Shown here piece after piece: positions 32,401 through 38,818 of a DNA stretch of 64,000 nt. The stretch is from Perlucidibaca sp. (GTDB taxonomy: Bacteria > Pseudomonadota > Gammaproteobacteria > Pseudomonadales > Moraxellaceae): contig JAHFSA010000003.1 of NCBI GenBank assembly GCA_023265995.1, forward strand, positions 62,001 to 126,000, given 5' to 3'. Position 1 is the first letter of the stretch. Every line of letters begins with the position of its first letter. A program made the translations under genes and the position numbers. The notes beneath the pieces are model-generated. The model searched no databases and was not told where the DNA came from. It saw only the letters and a list, made by a program, of their open reading frames with translations.

Positions 32401-33421
32401 ACATGCAGTCCTCTTGCTACCGAGCCAAGCATCAGCAGAAGGGAGTAAGAGCTGGGAAGCGATAATCCAAGTGGCGAATGCGGTTGGGCGTCTTTCGTCG
32501 AATCCAGGAATTTTGCGGCCAGATGGGGCTCCGGTGGAAATTGCGATTGGTCGTGCGAGTGAGCCTGGTATTTCGACAGATACCGCTACGGAGGGCCAGG
32601 CGCTACGTGTTGGAATGCTGCAAGCTCAGGCCGCCTACTTAGAGGCGGCATGGCCTGATGCATCTCTCGCCGTGCTCGAGAAAGCACAGGCTCTCTCTGG
32701 CTCAGATAGTCCTATGCTGCGACTCAATGCTTACCAGTCCCTCATTATGAGAGATGCAACGCAGGGAGCTTTGCCTGCGTACTTAGGAAGTGTCATGGGT
32801 CTGGCTCAGGCAATGATTGAGATGGTGGGTCATCGGCACAATCAAGATAGGGATGCTCCCGTGATGCCTGAGAAAGCGGAGGAGATGGTGTCAGGGCTAC
32901 TCACGCTTGGGATTCTCCTCGCCCGCAACGATCCTTTGGAGCTGCTTGAGAGCTGGATGGGGCAGGCTGATGACGTCTCCGGTATTCCGCTGAGTAGCGT
33001 ACTGGATCGCCTCCAAAGAGGGATGTTGATGGCGCCAAATGAGGCTGTATACGAGGCGGCAGAGCTTAGGAGTGGTGACATTGTCATTAGCTGGGGGGCT
33101 GCGCTTCGTATCTGTCATACGGATAATGTGGGGGCTAAGGAGCTTGTGCTTGCGGCGCTACGTATTACGAGTGCACTGAAGTCTGGTCTTGCGTTGTTTT
33201 TCGGGGCAAATCTCAACCCAGCTGTAGCGCGAATGTTTGCAGAGAGAATGGGGGGGCAGTTGCTGAGGCCGGATCAGTTTTCGATTCCATCCTTGGCGAT
33301 TCCTGCGGTTATGCAAACTATCAGGCAAGTTCTCGCTGGAGAAGCGGGCATTAGAGAGCTCTTGGGTGTTGGTTGCCTGGTCACGAGCACTAATGCAGGC
33401 GATGCTCTTCGGCAGTTTTGA
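29408..33421 (+). CDS. DUF4297/Cap4-like nuclease fused to STAND-type P-loop NTPase, putative antiphage protein
   Basis: This 1337-residue protein has three visible parts. Residues about 20-200 hold a PD-(D/E)xK-type nuclease pattern of the DUF4297/Cap4 class: GGYDYQ (23-28), FLEGAEDID (46-54) and IQVKRT (64-69). Residues about 290-600 hold a P-loop NTPase with Walker A GSVFMGKT (314-321), Walker B LLIFDDLD (367-374) and a following SLLFTAQGH strand, as in STAND ATPases. The remaining roughly 700 residues are helical and repeat-like, without membrane segments, suggesting a TPR-like sensor. Nuclease-STAND-TPR order is that of Avs-type antiphage proteins, which bind a phage protein and then cut DNA; that function is inferred. 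Codon use includes many TTA, AGA, ATA and AGT codons, unlike neighbouring genes, which suggests transfer. No partner gene shares an operon with it. Confidence 0.78.
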   Translation: MTDSPVPEPLPRTPEREALGAMGGYDYQIWRSIEAWLTLEDDEVIFLEGAEDIDRVNFTATTTIQVKRTQEAVSLNTQRARDAIRNFWATSERSPERYIRYVYLTTSGISLERDARFGGLSGIQVWASAAFDTELADAVREQLLASIESDQPVREFLGTATVKDLQERLLQRFTWLMEQSNVDVVEQSVLDRISDELAKLGQPRSAAHAVKSALFEYCWKQVLKERPEERQLDVVALRRQIEVATTITLELPLHTATGFVMATAQLSSLQAATAQLVLLQDHPPPPPKALLRRPSLVESVSRLVVQRRAVLLAGSVFMGKTTIAQVVARDLGFTVSWTELSQRDPAAIAQIFKLLALTLDRPDGPSLLIFDDLDTSPRARRTYEMSLRQLVHRAEVAGKSLLFTAQGHTEALGREVANSWGLEVVQVPQLSQEEIVIQCADFGCVPATRADTWSRIITAQTGGHPALVNVRLLELRADGWPAVNLETFTTPSLATLTARQLARDLLASSVSAAEAEFVLEAGEFILPPTRVMLLNLAGLPPPLVGASAVLANLTGRWIEELGADKFRVTQVLRGEVGVTWTSDQRRAIHAKLHDAILASEPLTPADASSLLFHALIAADAGRFKYSVGVVLTAKSEVQRQILKRCNWILPIEMEPGSGLASLSSTLPSLRHLQFLVAEIEDPSRLEDVAKAWRRAIGPRQADTSWMADRMLYDLTMLSKRVTISMEVVLDAISSAIEVEDPFKTILIGGLANVKASMVGESFALPESATLFQTLFSLRAGDVRTREDLCQIIEWLGRPESQELALEFDQMLDWPSVIELGGFIHSAWVAEANQDSPEWGSWLEHFDRALEACSSASLRRYGAQIARAKSIVLSEYLGDMRGGHAVLDEAVSVFGPSAVIEEQRVNLLGQSEDHVEALSVWDRMMERFGPHAVSDPFAYRRVAISAGRLKQFNRASQLFKAGAELLKEGMYKTRVGLLVDASYCSLLAGNRRRCSTLLAHAVLLLPSQASAEGSKSWEAIIQVANAVGRLSSNPGILRPDGAPVEIAIGRASEPGISTDTATEGQALRVGMLQAQAAYLEAAWPDASLAVLEKAQALSGSDSPMLRLNAYQSLIMRDATQGALPAYLGSVMGLAQAMIEMVGHRHNQDRDAPVMPEKAEEMVSGLLTLGILLARNDPLELLESWMGQADDVSGIPLSSVLDRLQRGMLMAPNEAVYEAAELRSGDIVISWGAALRICHTDNVGAKELVLAALRITSALKSGLALFFGANLNPAVARMFAERMGGQLLRPDQFSIPSLAIPAVMQTIRQVLAGEAGIRELLGVGCLVTSTNAGDALRQF

Positions 33422-33678
33422 AAGTTGTTGTTGGAGGCCGAGCTATCTGCTGCCCTAATGGCAGTTATTTCCGTTGCCAATCGTCGAGGCTTTGCATCGG
33501 ACGGTTCTGGTTGAAACCGACAAGGGGGAGGTTCTTGATCACAAAGTCGGACTCTCCTGCGAAGAGATTGCTCTGGGTCAGCTCCCGTCATTCATGCCGA
33601 CGCTTTTAGGTCTCGTCATGATGGGGTCTACACAAACCACCCCCCCGTAACCCTCGCCGCAAAATCCAGGACCCCCAC
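33422..33678. other. Intergenic stretch with a possible decayed reading frame
   Basis: This 257-base stretch follows the nuclease-NTPase gene. One plus frame reads LLLEAELSAALMAVISVANRRGFASDG and then stops. A second plus frame, open from 33456 (after a TAA) to a TAA near 33650, reads EALHRTVLVETDKGEVLDHKVGLSCEEIALGQLPSFMPTLLGLVMMGST. The two could be halves of one frameshifted small gene, but no family is recognised and no good start is seen. GC content rises again near 33640, which marks the right edge of the accessory segment. Confidence 0.25.
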
Positions 33679-33987
33679 ATGCCCCCCACCTGGCACAGCA
33701 AGAACCTCGGCGACGCTCTCCTGGCCAGCGCGGAGCTGGCCCGCATTCAGGCGCTCTTTCTCGCCATCTGCCCGAACGCAGACTCCTCCGCCGACCTCGC
33801 CATTTTCATCCGCCACGAGTCCGAGGGTCGGCTTCATTGCGAGGCCGTCCTCTATTTCCCGCCGGCAGCGGCGGTCATGGCAAGGGCCGTGAACGCCACG
33901 CTCTGCGGCCAGCCATCGCCCCATGACCTCGGCGTGCTCGCCGGTTCCCGCGAGGCGCTGGCTGCGCTCTTTCCACCCGCCTTATGA
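33679..33987 (+). CDS. Hypothetical protein, 102 residues
   Basis: The product starts MPPTWHSKNLGDALLASAELARIQALFLAICPNADSSADLAIFIRHESEGRLHCEAVLYFPPAAAVMARAVNATLCGQPSPHDLGVLAGSREALAALFPPAL. I do not recognise the family. AGGA lies about seven bases before the ATG, codon use is host-like and GC-rich, and the pattern of helix, strand and helix with two cysteines looks like a real small cytosolic protein. It converges with the GDCCVxC gene, overlapping its end by six bases. It stands just right of the accessory segment, so it is probably resident. Confidence 0.6.
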   Translation: MPPTWHSKNLGDALLASAELARIQALFLAICPNADSSADLAIFIRHESEGRLHCEAVLYFPPAAAVMARAVNATLCGQPSPHDLGVLAGSREALAALFPPAL

Positions 33988-34596
33988 GAACCGGCCCAGC
34001 CTGCGTTCGCTGTACCACCACAGGCCGGCGCTGCCGAGGATGGTAGTGCCGCCTAGCAGCAGCCAGCCATGGGCGCCCAGCGGCAGAAGTCCGCAGGCGT
34101 TGGCGGCGACAAGCGCGGCCATGATCAGGAAGAAGGGGCCGGTGTAGCGGCAGTGCGTGCGTCCGCAGCCACGGGCATTGATGATGCAGGCCAGACCCAT
34201 GCAGATCAGCATGGCGACCCAGATCACGGCGCGTGGTGTTTCGGGCAGCCAGCTCGCGGCCAGCATGGCGATGCCGGGCAGGCCCCAGAGCGCGAACAGT
34301 GTGCGCCAGCTGCCGGCCAGATCCTGTTTGTCGGTCATGTTGCAGCTCTGGCCCTGATCCCCGGTGGACGGACTGCAGCAGGATGCCTTGCCGCTGCTTC
34401 TGGCTGCCTGGATGGGCGGGCAGGGCACGTCGCCATAGGAGCAGTACACGCAGCAGTCGCCCGGCTTGGGTTTGAGCACCTGTGCGCACTGCGGGCACTG
34501 GTGGAAGAACTGGCAGGCGTCGGTGGGCATGGTTTCCCGGCTGCTGTGGCCGCAGTGCGGGCAGGTCAGTACGGACTCAAGAAGGATCTGGCTCAT
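33982..34596 (-). CDS. GDCCVxC-domain protein fused to a four-helix membrane domain
   Basis: Residues 1 to about 65 are a cysteine-rich domain: two CxxC pairs (TCPHCGHSS; HQCPQCAQ) and the GDCCVYCSYGDVPCPPIQ motif (from about residue 46) of the GDCCVxC (seleno)protein family. Here the motif cysteines are encoded by TGC and no UGA codon is present. After a linker with further cysteines (SCCSPS, SCN) comes a domain with four hydrophobic segments (LFALWGLPGIAMLAASWL, AVIWVAMLICMGLACIINA, GPFFLIMAALVAANACGLL, WLLLGGTTILGSAGLWWY) and a CGRTHCRYTG loop between helices 2 and 3. In my knowledge of related loci these are normally separate small proteins, so this looks like a fusion. Divergent transcription from merR across a mer-like operator suggests metal or thiol-reactive compound handling; substrate unknown. 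The ORF track start (35004) is a shadow extension. Confidence 0.78.
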   Translation of the reverse strand: MSQILLESVLTCPHCGHSSRETMPTDACQFFHQCPQCAQVLKPKPGDCCVYCSYGDVPCPPIQAARSSGKASCCSPSTGDQGQSCNMTDKQDLAGSWRTLFALWGLPGIAMLAASWLPETPRAVIWVAMLICMGLACIINARGCGRTHCRYTGPFFLIMAALVAANACGLLPLGAHGWLLLGGTTILGSAGLWWYSERRLGRFS

Positions 34597-34623
34597 GGTG
34601 GCCTCGGGGTTTGCTGTCAGGCT

Positions 34624-34655
34624 ACTATAAATTCCGTACTGCACTACGGTATCAA
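34624..34655 (-). promoter_or_regulatory. mer-type promoter/operator between the GDCCVxC gene and merR
   Basis: Read on the minus strand, TTGATA (-35, 34650-34655) is followed by a 20-base spacer and TATAGT (-10, 34624-34629). An offset -10 TTATAG would give 19 bases. The long spacer contains the dyad CCGTA-N6-TACGG (34634-34649), close to the mer operator CCGTAC-N4-GTACGG. A dyad inside an over-long 19-20 base spacer is the hallmark of MerR-activated promoters. The target is the GDCCVxC-membrane gene, whose ATG is 28 bases downstream. Confidence 0.75.
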
Positions 34656-34665
34656 GGGAAATGTG

Positions 34666-35064
34666 ATGGCAGGAAAACTGACCATAGGCCGGCTGGCGGA
34701 TGCCGCCGGTGTCAATGTCGAAACCATTCGCTATTACCAGCGTCGTGGTCTGGTGGACGAGCCGGCCAAACCGTTGGGTGGCCACCGGCATTACCCTGCC
34801 GCGACCGTGAAGCGCCTGCACTTCATCAAGCGCGCCCAGACGCTCGGCTTCACCCTGTCCGAGGTCGCCGGGCTGCTGGCGCTGAGCGAGGTGTCGGCCT
34901 GCGTCGAGACGCGCGAGCTGGCGGCGCAGAAGCTGGCCCTGATCGGGCAGAAGATTGCCGATCTGGCGGAGATGCAGCAGGCCTTGTCCACACTGGTGCA
35001 GCAATGTGGCGCGGATGCCGGCGGGGCGTCTTGCCCCATCATCGATGCGCTGGCGCGGGACTGA
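34666..35064 (+). CDS. merR: MerR-family regulator with mercury-type cysteine triad
   Basis: The 132-residue product has the MerR winged helix (KLTIGRLADAAGVNVETIRYYQRRGLVDEPAKPLGGHRHYPAATVKRLHFIKRAQTLGFTLSEVAGLL), a long dimerisation helix, and cysteines at 79, 114 and 123. Their spacing (35 and 9) is the same as Cys82, Cys117 and Cys126 that bind Hg(II) in Tn501 MerR, and the end reads SCPIIDAL against SCPLIASL there. The start follows AAGGGAAATGTG; the ATG five bases upstream is followed directly by TGA. It probably controls the divergent GDCCVxC-membrane gene and itself. No merT, merP or merA is present, so the ligand could be Hg or another soft metal. Confidence 0.88.
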   Translation: MAGKLTIGRLADAAGVNVETIRYYQRRGLVDEPAKPLGGHRHYPAATVKRLHFIKRAQTLGFTLSEVAGLLALSEVSACVETRELAAQKLALIGQKIADLAEMQQALSTLVQQCGADAGGASCPIIDALARD

Positions 35065-35069
35065 CCGCC

Positions 35070-35279
35070 ATGCTGCAGCCCATCATCGGCTTTCATCTCG
35101 ACGAAGAGTCGCACTGGGTCGCCGATCTCGCCTGCGGCCATGGCCAGCATGTGCGTCACAACCCGCCGTGGACCAACCGGCCCTGGGTGGTGACCGAGAC
35201 GGGCAGGGCGGCCATGCTCGGCCACCTGTTGCAGTGCAAGCGCTGCGACGAGGAGCCGGCATTACCGGCTGGCGAATAA
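35070..35279 (+). CDS. DUF3565 family protein
   Basis: The 69-residue product reads MLQPIIGFHLDEESHWVADLACGHGQHVRHNPPWTNRPWVVTETGRAAMLGHLLQCKRCDEE. It matches the DUF3565 pattern PI-GFH-DE--HWVA-L-CGH-QHVRH-PPW--RPWV, with conserved His and Cys residues (CGHGQH; CKRCDE) that suggest a metal site. Function is unknown. It starts five bases after the merR stop, so the two are probably co-transcribed, tying it to the metal-response locus. Confidence 0.85.
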   Translation: MLQPIIGFHLDEESHWVADLACGHGQHVRHNPPWTNRPWVVTETGRAAMLGHLLQCKRCDEEPALPAGE

Positions 35280-35386
35280 ATCAGACTTTTGTCGGTTTAA
35301 CATGTGACCTCTGCGTCACAAGCTGAGCTAAGATCGCCGGCAAGCTGTCCTCCAGCAGGCATGACAAGAACAACCGGGAGCGCACC

Positions 35387-36979
35387 ATGCAGAGAACCGT
35401 GGATTACGTGATTGTGGGCGGCGGCTCCAGCGGCTGCGCCCTGGCCGGTCGTCTCAGCGAGGACGCCAATGCCCAGGTGCTGCTGCTTGAAGCCGGTGGC
35501 AAGGGTGACAACTGGCTCATCAACACGCCCGCGGCCGTGGTGCTCATGGTGCCCAAGAAGATCAACAACTGGGCCTTCGAGACCGTGCCGCAGCCCGGCC
35601 TGAACGGGCGCAAGGGCTTCCAGCCGCGCGGCAAGGTGCTCGGCGGTTCGTCGTCCATCAATGCCATGGCCTACATCCGTGGCCATCGCAGCGATTACGA
35701 TCACTGGGCGGCGCTGGGCAACAGCGGCTGGTCCTTCGACGAGGTGCTGCCTTACTTCAAGCGCGCCGAGGACAACCGCCGCATCAGGAACGAGTGGCAC
35801 GGGCAGGGCGGGCCGCTGGTGGTCAGTGACCTGCAGACCGACAATCCGTTCCAGGATCATTTCCTCGAAGCCGGTCGCCAGGTCGGCTATCCGGTCAGCC
35901 AGGACTTCAACGGTCCCGAGCAGGAAGGCGTGGGCCTGTATCAGGTCACTCAGGAGAATGGCGAGCGCTGGTCGTCGTATCGCGGCTATGTGAAGCCGCA
36001 TCTGGGTGTGCGCAGTAATCTGCAGGTCGAGACCGGCGCGCAGACGCAGCGCGTCCTGTTCGAGGGCAAGCGCGCTGTCGGTGTCGAGTACCGCCAGGGC
36101 GGCAGCATTCAGACCGTGATGGCGCGCAAGGAAGTCATTCTTTCCGCCGGCGCCTTCCAGTCGCCGCAGCTGCTCATGCTGTCCGGCATCGGCGATGCCG
36201 CCGAGCTGCAGAAGCACGGCATCCCGGTGGTGCATCACCTGCCCGGTGTCGGCAAGAACCTCAAGGATCACCCGGACTTCATCTTTGGCTACAAGTCCGA
36301 CGACATCAACCTGCTCGGCATTTCGCTCAAGGGCGGCCTGCATCTGCTCAAGCAGATCGGGCGCTACCGTCGCGAGCGTCGTGGTCTGATCAGCTCCAAC
36401 TTCGCCGAGGGCGGCGCCTTCCTGAAGACCAGCCCGGAGCTGCCGGCACCGAACATCCAGCTGCACTTCGTCATCGCCCTGGTGGATGACCACGCGCGCA
36501 CGCTGCACACCGGTCACGGTCTGTCCTGCCACGTCTGTCTGCTACGTCCGCGCAGCACCGGCACGGTCACGCTGCGCGACAGCAATCCGGACAGCCCGCC
36601 GGTGATCGACCCGCAGTTCCTCTCGGATCCGGCGGATGTCGAGGAGCTGGTCGCCGGCTACAAGATGACCGAGAAGCTGATGAAGGCGCCGGCGCTGGCG
36701 AAGTTCGTCACCGCCGACCCGTTCACCGCCGACGTGAAGACTGACGACGACATCCGCGCCATCCTGCGCAAGCGCACGGACACCGTGTACCACCCGGTGG
36801 GCACCTGCAAGATGGGCAGCGATGACATGGCGGTGGTCGATGCTTCGCTGCGCGTGCATGGCGTCGAGGGTCTGCGCGTGGTCGATGCCTCGATCATGCC
36901 GACCATCATTGGCGGCAACACCAACGCGCCGGCCATCATGATCGCGGAGAAGGCGGCGGATCTGATCCGCCAGGGCTGA
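35387..36979 (+). CDS. GMC-family FAD-dependent alcohol dehydrogenase (choline dehydrogenase/AlkJ-like)
   Basis: This oxidises an alcohol to an aldehyde with FAD. The 530-residue protein has the ADP-binding motif [20 protein letters not shown] (residues 8-27), the GMC signatures [28 protein letters not shown] and [17 protein letters not shown], the catalytic-His segment [10 protein letters not shown] and the final [19 protein letters not shown]. The alcohol substrate cannot be read from sequence. The convergent gene is an alkane- or ketone-type monooxygenase, so aliphatic alcohol oxidation is more likely than choline; no betaine genes are near. A strong shared terminator follows. Confidence 0.9.
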   Translation: MQRTVDYVIVGGGSSGCALAGRLSEDANAQVLLLEAGGKGDNWLINTPAAVVLMVPKKINNWAFETVPQPGLNGRKGFQPRGKVLGGSSSINAMAYIRGHRSDYDHWAALGNSGWSFDEVLPYFKRAEDNRRIRNEWHGQGGPLVVSDLQTDNPFQDHFLEAGRQVGYPVSQDFNGPEQEGVGLYQVTQENGERWSSYRGYVKPHLGVRSNLQVETGAQTQRVLFEGKRAVGVEYRQGGSIQTVMARKEVILSAGAFQSPQLLMLSGIGDAAELQKHGIPVVHHLPGVGKNLKDHPDFIFGYKSDDINLLGISLKGGLHLLKQIGRYRRERRGLISSNFAEGGAFLKTSPELPAPNIQLHFVIALVDDHARTLHTGHGLSCHVCLLRPRSTGTVTLRDSNPDSPPVIDPQFLSDPADVEELVAGYKMTEKLMKAPALAKFVTADPFTADVKTDDDIRAILRKRTDTVYHPVGTCKMGSDDMAVVDASLRVHGVEGLRVVDASIMPTIIGGNTNAPAIMIAEKAADLIRQG

Positions 36980-37009
36980 GCAGGCTGCCGGCCACGGATT
37001 CCGCCCAAG

Positions 37010-37038
37010 AAAAAGCCCCGGATAAACCGGGGCTTTTT
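37010..37038. terminator. Bidirectional intrinsic terminator
   Basis: AAAAAGCCCCGG-ataaa-CCGGGGCTTTTT is a symmetrical hairpin with an A run before and a T run after. It lies between the convergent GMC dehydrogenase and flavin monooxygenase genes and can stop transcription from both sides. Confidence 0.95.
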
Positions 37039-37093
37039 CGTTTCCGCCGCGCGTCACTCCCGGCCTCTCAGCCAGGGGCGGCGCGTGCCGCGA

Positions 37094-38656
37094 TCAGGCG
37101 CGACCGAGCGCGCCCTTGAGCGGTGCGGTGACCAGATCGGCGAGCTTGGTGGCGGCGCCCAGCGCATGCTTTTCCATACGCGAGGGCTTCTTGCCGACCT
37201 TGCCGTCGAACTCCAGGATGTCGTCTTCCAGCGTGCTGTAACGCAGTACCGGAATGTCGGACATGTAGTCCTGGGTGACGCGCCACGGCGCATCCTTGCC
37301 CTGACGCGGCAGCTCCTTGGCGGCGCGGCTGACATAGCCCGATGCGAGGCCGCCGAAGACGGTGTCCTGGGTGTGCTGGCTGCTGTCGCCACGGACCTTG
37401 AAGGTCTTGTAGCCCTTCTTGTCCATGTGCTTGATGATGCGGCAGAAGTATTCCGAGGCGATGTCGGCCTTCAGCGTCCAGGAGGCATTGGTGTAGCCGA
37501 AGATCATGGCGGCGTTGGGGATGCCTTCGAGCAGCACACCCTTGTAGGTCAGTCTCTCGCCGGCGTTGGCGGGCGTGCCATCGACAGTCACGGCCACGCC
37601 GCCCAGGATCTGGATGTTCAGGCCGGTGGCGGTGACGATGATGTCGGCCTTCAGTTCCTTGCCCGACTTGAGCAGGATGCCGTCTTCGGTGAAGCGTTCA
37701 ATGTGGTCGGTCTCGATCGAGGCCTTGCCCTGGCGCAGCACCTTGAACAGGTCGCCGTTGGGCACCACGCACAGACGCTGGTCCCAGGGCGCGTAGCTCG
37801 GGCTGAAGTGGCTGATGTCGACGTTGCTGCCCTTGAGCTGGCGCCTGGCCATGGCCAGGATGAAGCGGCGCACGACGTCCGGCTTGGCGCGCGCGGTCTG
37901 GAACAGGATGCGCTGGATGCCGATGTTGCGGGCACGGTTCATCTTGTAGGCGACCGAGGCGGGCAGGGTGGCTTGCAGGGCACGGCTGAGCGGATCGACC
38001 GCCGGCACCGACAGGATGTAGGTCGGCGAGCGCTGCAGCATGGTCACATGCGCGGCCTTGTCGGTCATGTTCGGCACCAGCGTGATGGCGGTGGCGCCGG
38101 AGCCGATGATGACGACGCGCTTGCCGGCGTAGTCCAGGTTTTCCGGCCAGAACTGCGGATGGATGATCTGGCCCTTGAAGTCCTTCTCGCCCGGGAAGTC
38201 GGGGCGGAAGCCCTTGTCGTAGTTGTAGTAGCCGGAGCAGCCCATGACGAAGCGGGCGGTCCAGGTTTCGAGGTTGCCGCCCTGTTCATCGCTGCTGGTC
38301 ACGGTCCAGAGCTGGGTCTGCGAGGACCAGTCGGCCTTGATGACCTTGCGGCCGAAGTGGATGTCCTTGTCGACGCCATATTCCTTGGCGGCATCGGCGA
38401 CGTATTTCTTGATCGAGTTGCCATCGGCAAGCACGCGCGGCGACAGCCAGGGCTTGAAGTTGAAGCCGAAGGTGTACATGTCGGAGTCGGAGCGGATGCC
38501 GGGGTAGCGGAACAGATCCCAGGTGCCGCCCACTGCGTGGCGGCGCTCAAGGACGGCGATGCTCTTGTCCGGGCACTTGCGCTTGAGGTGGCAGGCTGCA
38601 CCGATGCCGGAGAGGCCGGCGCCGAGAATGAGAACGTCTTGATGCTGAGTGGTCAT
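37094..38656 (-). CDS. Flavin-containing (Baeyer-Villiger type) monooxygenase, AlmA/EthA-like
   Basis: The 520-residue protein has an N-terminal FAD Rossmann motif (DVLILGAGLSGIGAACHLKRK), VGGTWDLFRYPGIRSDSDMYTFGFNFKPW, the Baeyer-Villiger fingerprint FKGQIIHPQFWPE, and a second NADPH Rossmann motif VVIIGSGATAITLVPNM. This is the layout of class B flavin monooxygenases. The GGTWDLFRYPGIRSDSDM segment is closest in my memory to AlmA long-chain alkane monooxygenases of Acinetobacter and to EthA. I used MTTQHQDVL as start, 11 codons inside the track ORF; no strong ribosome binding site supports either start. Oxidation of long-chain alkanes or ketones is inferred. Confidence 0.87.
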   Translation of the reverse strand: MTTQHQDVLILGAGLSGIGAACHLKRKCPDKSIAVLERRHAVGGTWDLFRYPGIRSDSDMYTFGFNFKPWLSPRVLADGNSIKKYVADAAKEYGVDKDIHFGRKVIKADWSSQTQLWTVTSSDEQGGNLETWTARFVMGCSGYYNYDKGFRPDFPGEKDFKGQIIHPQFWPENLDYAGKRVVIIGSGATAITLVPNMTDKAAHVTMLQRSPTYILSVPAVDPLSRALQATLPASVAYKMNRARNIGIQRILFQTARAKPDVVRRFILAMARRQLKGSNVDISHFSPSYAPWDQRLCVVPNGDLFKVLRQGKASIETDHIERFTEDGILLKSGKELKADIIVTATGLNIQILGGVAVTVDGTPANAGERLTYKGVLLEGIPNAAMIFGYTNASWTLKADIASEYFCRIIKHMDKKGYKTFKVRGDSSQHTQDTVFGGLASGYVSRAAKELPRQGKDAPWRVTQDYMSDIPVLRYSTLEDDILEFDGKVGKKPSRMEKHALGAATKLADLVTAPLKGALGRA

Positions 38657-38789
38657 GTAATGTGGTCTCGCACATGAGTGGCGAGACACACCCTACGGGA
38701 AGGTGTGGTCTTGGTCAATATGTGACAACGCTTGTTGTAACAATTCTGACGGGCGTCAATTTTGTCCAACAAGCCGCCGGATCCGGTGA

Positions 38790-38813
38790 CCGGCCCCGGC
38801 GAACCGGGGCCGG
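38790..38813. repeat. Perfect 10-bp GC hairpin downstream of fabB
   Basis: CCGGCCCCGG-cgaa-CCGGGGCCGG lies six bases beyond the fabB stop on the minus strand. There is no T run on either side, so it is not a classical intrinsic terminator. It may protect the fabB mRNA 3' end or assist factor-dependent termination. Confidence 0.55.
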
Positions 38814-38818
38814 GCGGC

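Noticed and set aside
33418-33609. 63-residue plus-strand ORF directly after the nuclease-NTPase
   Set aside because: The ATG-free start and the Arg/Ser/Cys-rich composition do not look like a protein; other frames in the same stretch look more coding.
28204-33678. Integrase, transposase or att-like repeats around the accessory segment
   Set aside because: None could be recognised by reading both edges; the segment's mobility is therefore not claimed.
33982-34596. Selenocysteine in the GDCCVxC protein
   Set aside because: The family includes selenoproteins, but the motif cysteines are TGC codons here and no in-frame TGA is present.
38790-38813. Hairpin after fabB as an intrinsic terminator
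   Set aside because: The stem is strong but there is no T run on either strand, so it is listed only as an inverted repeat.
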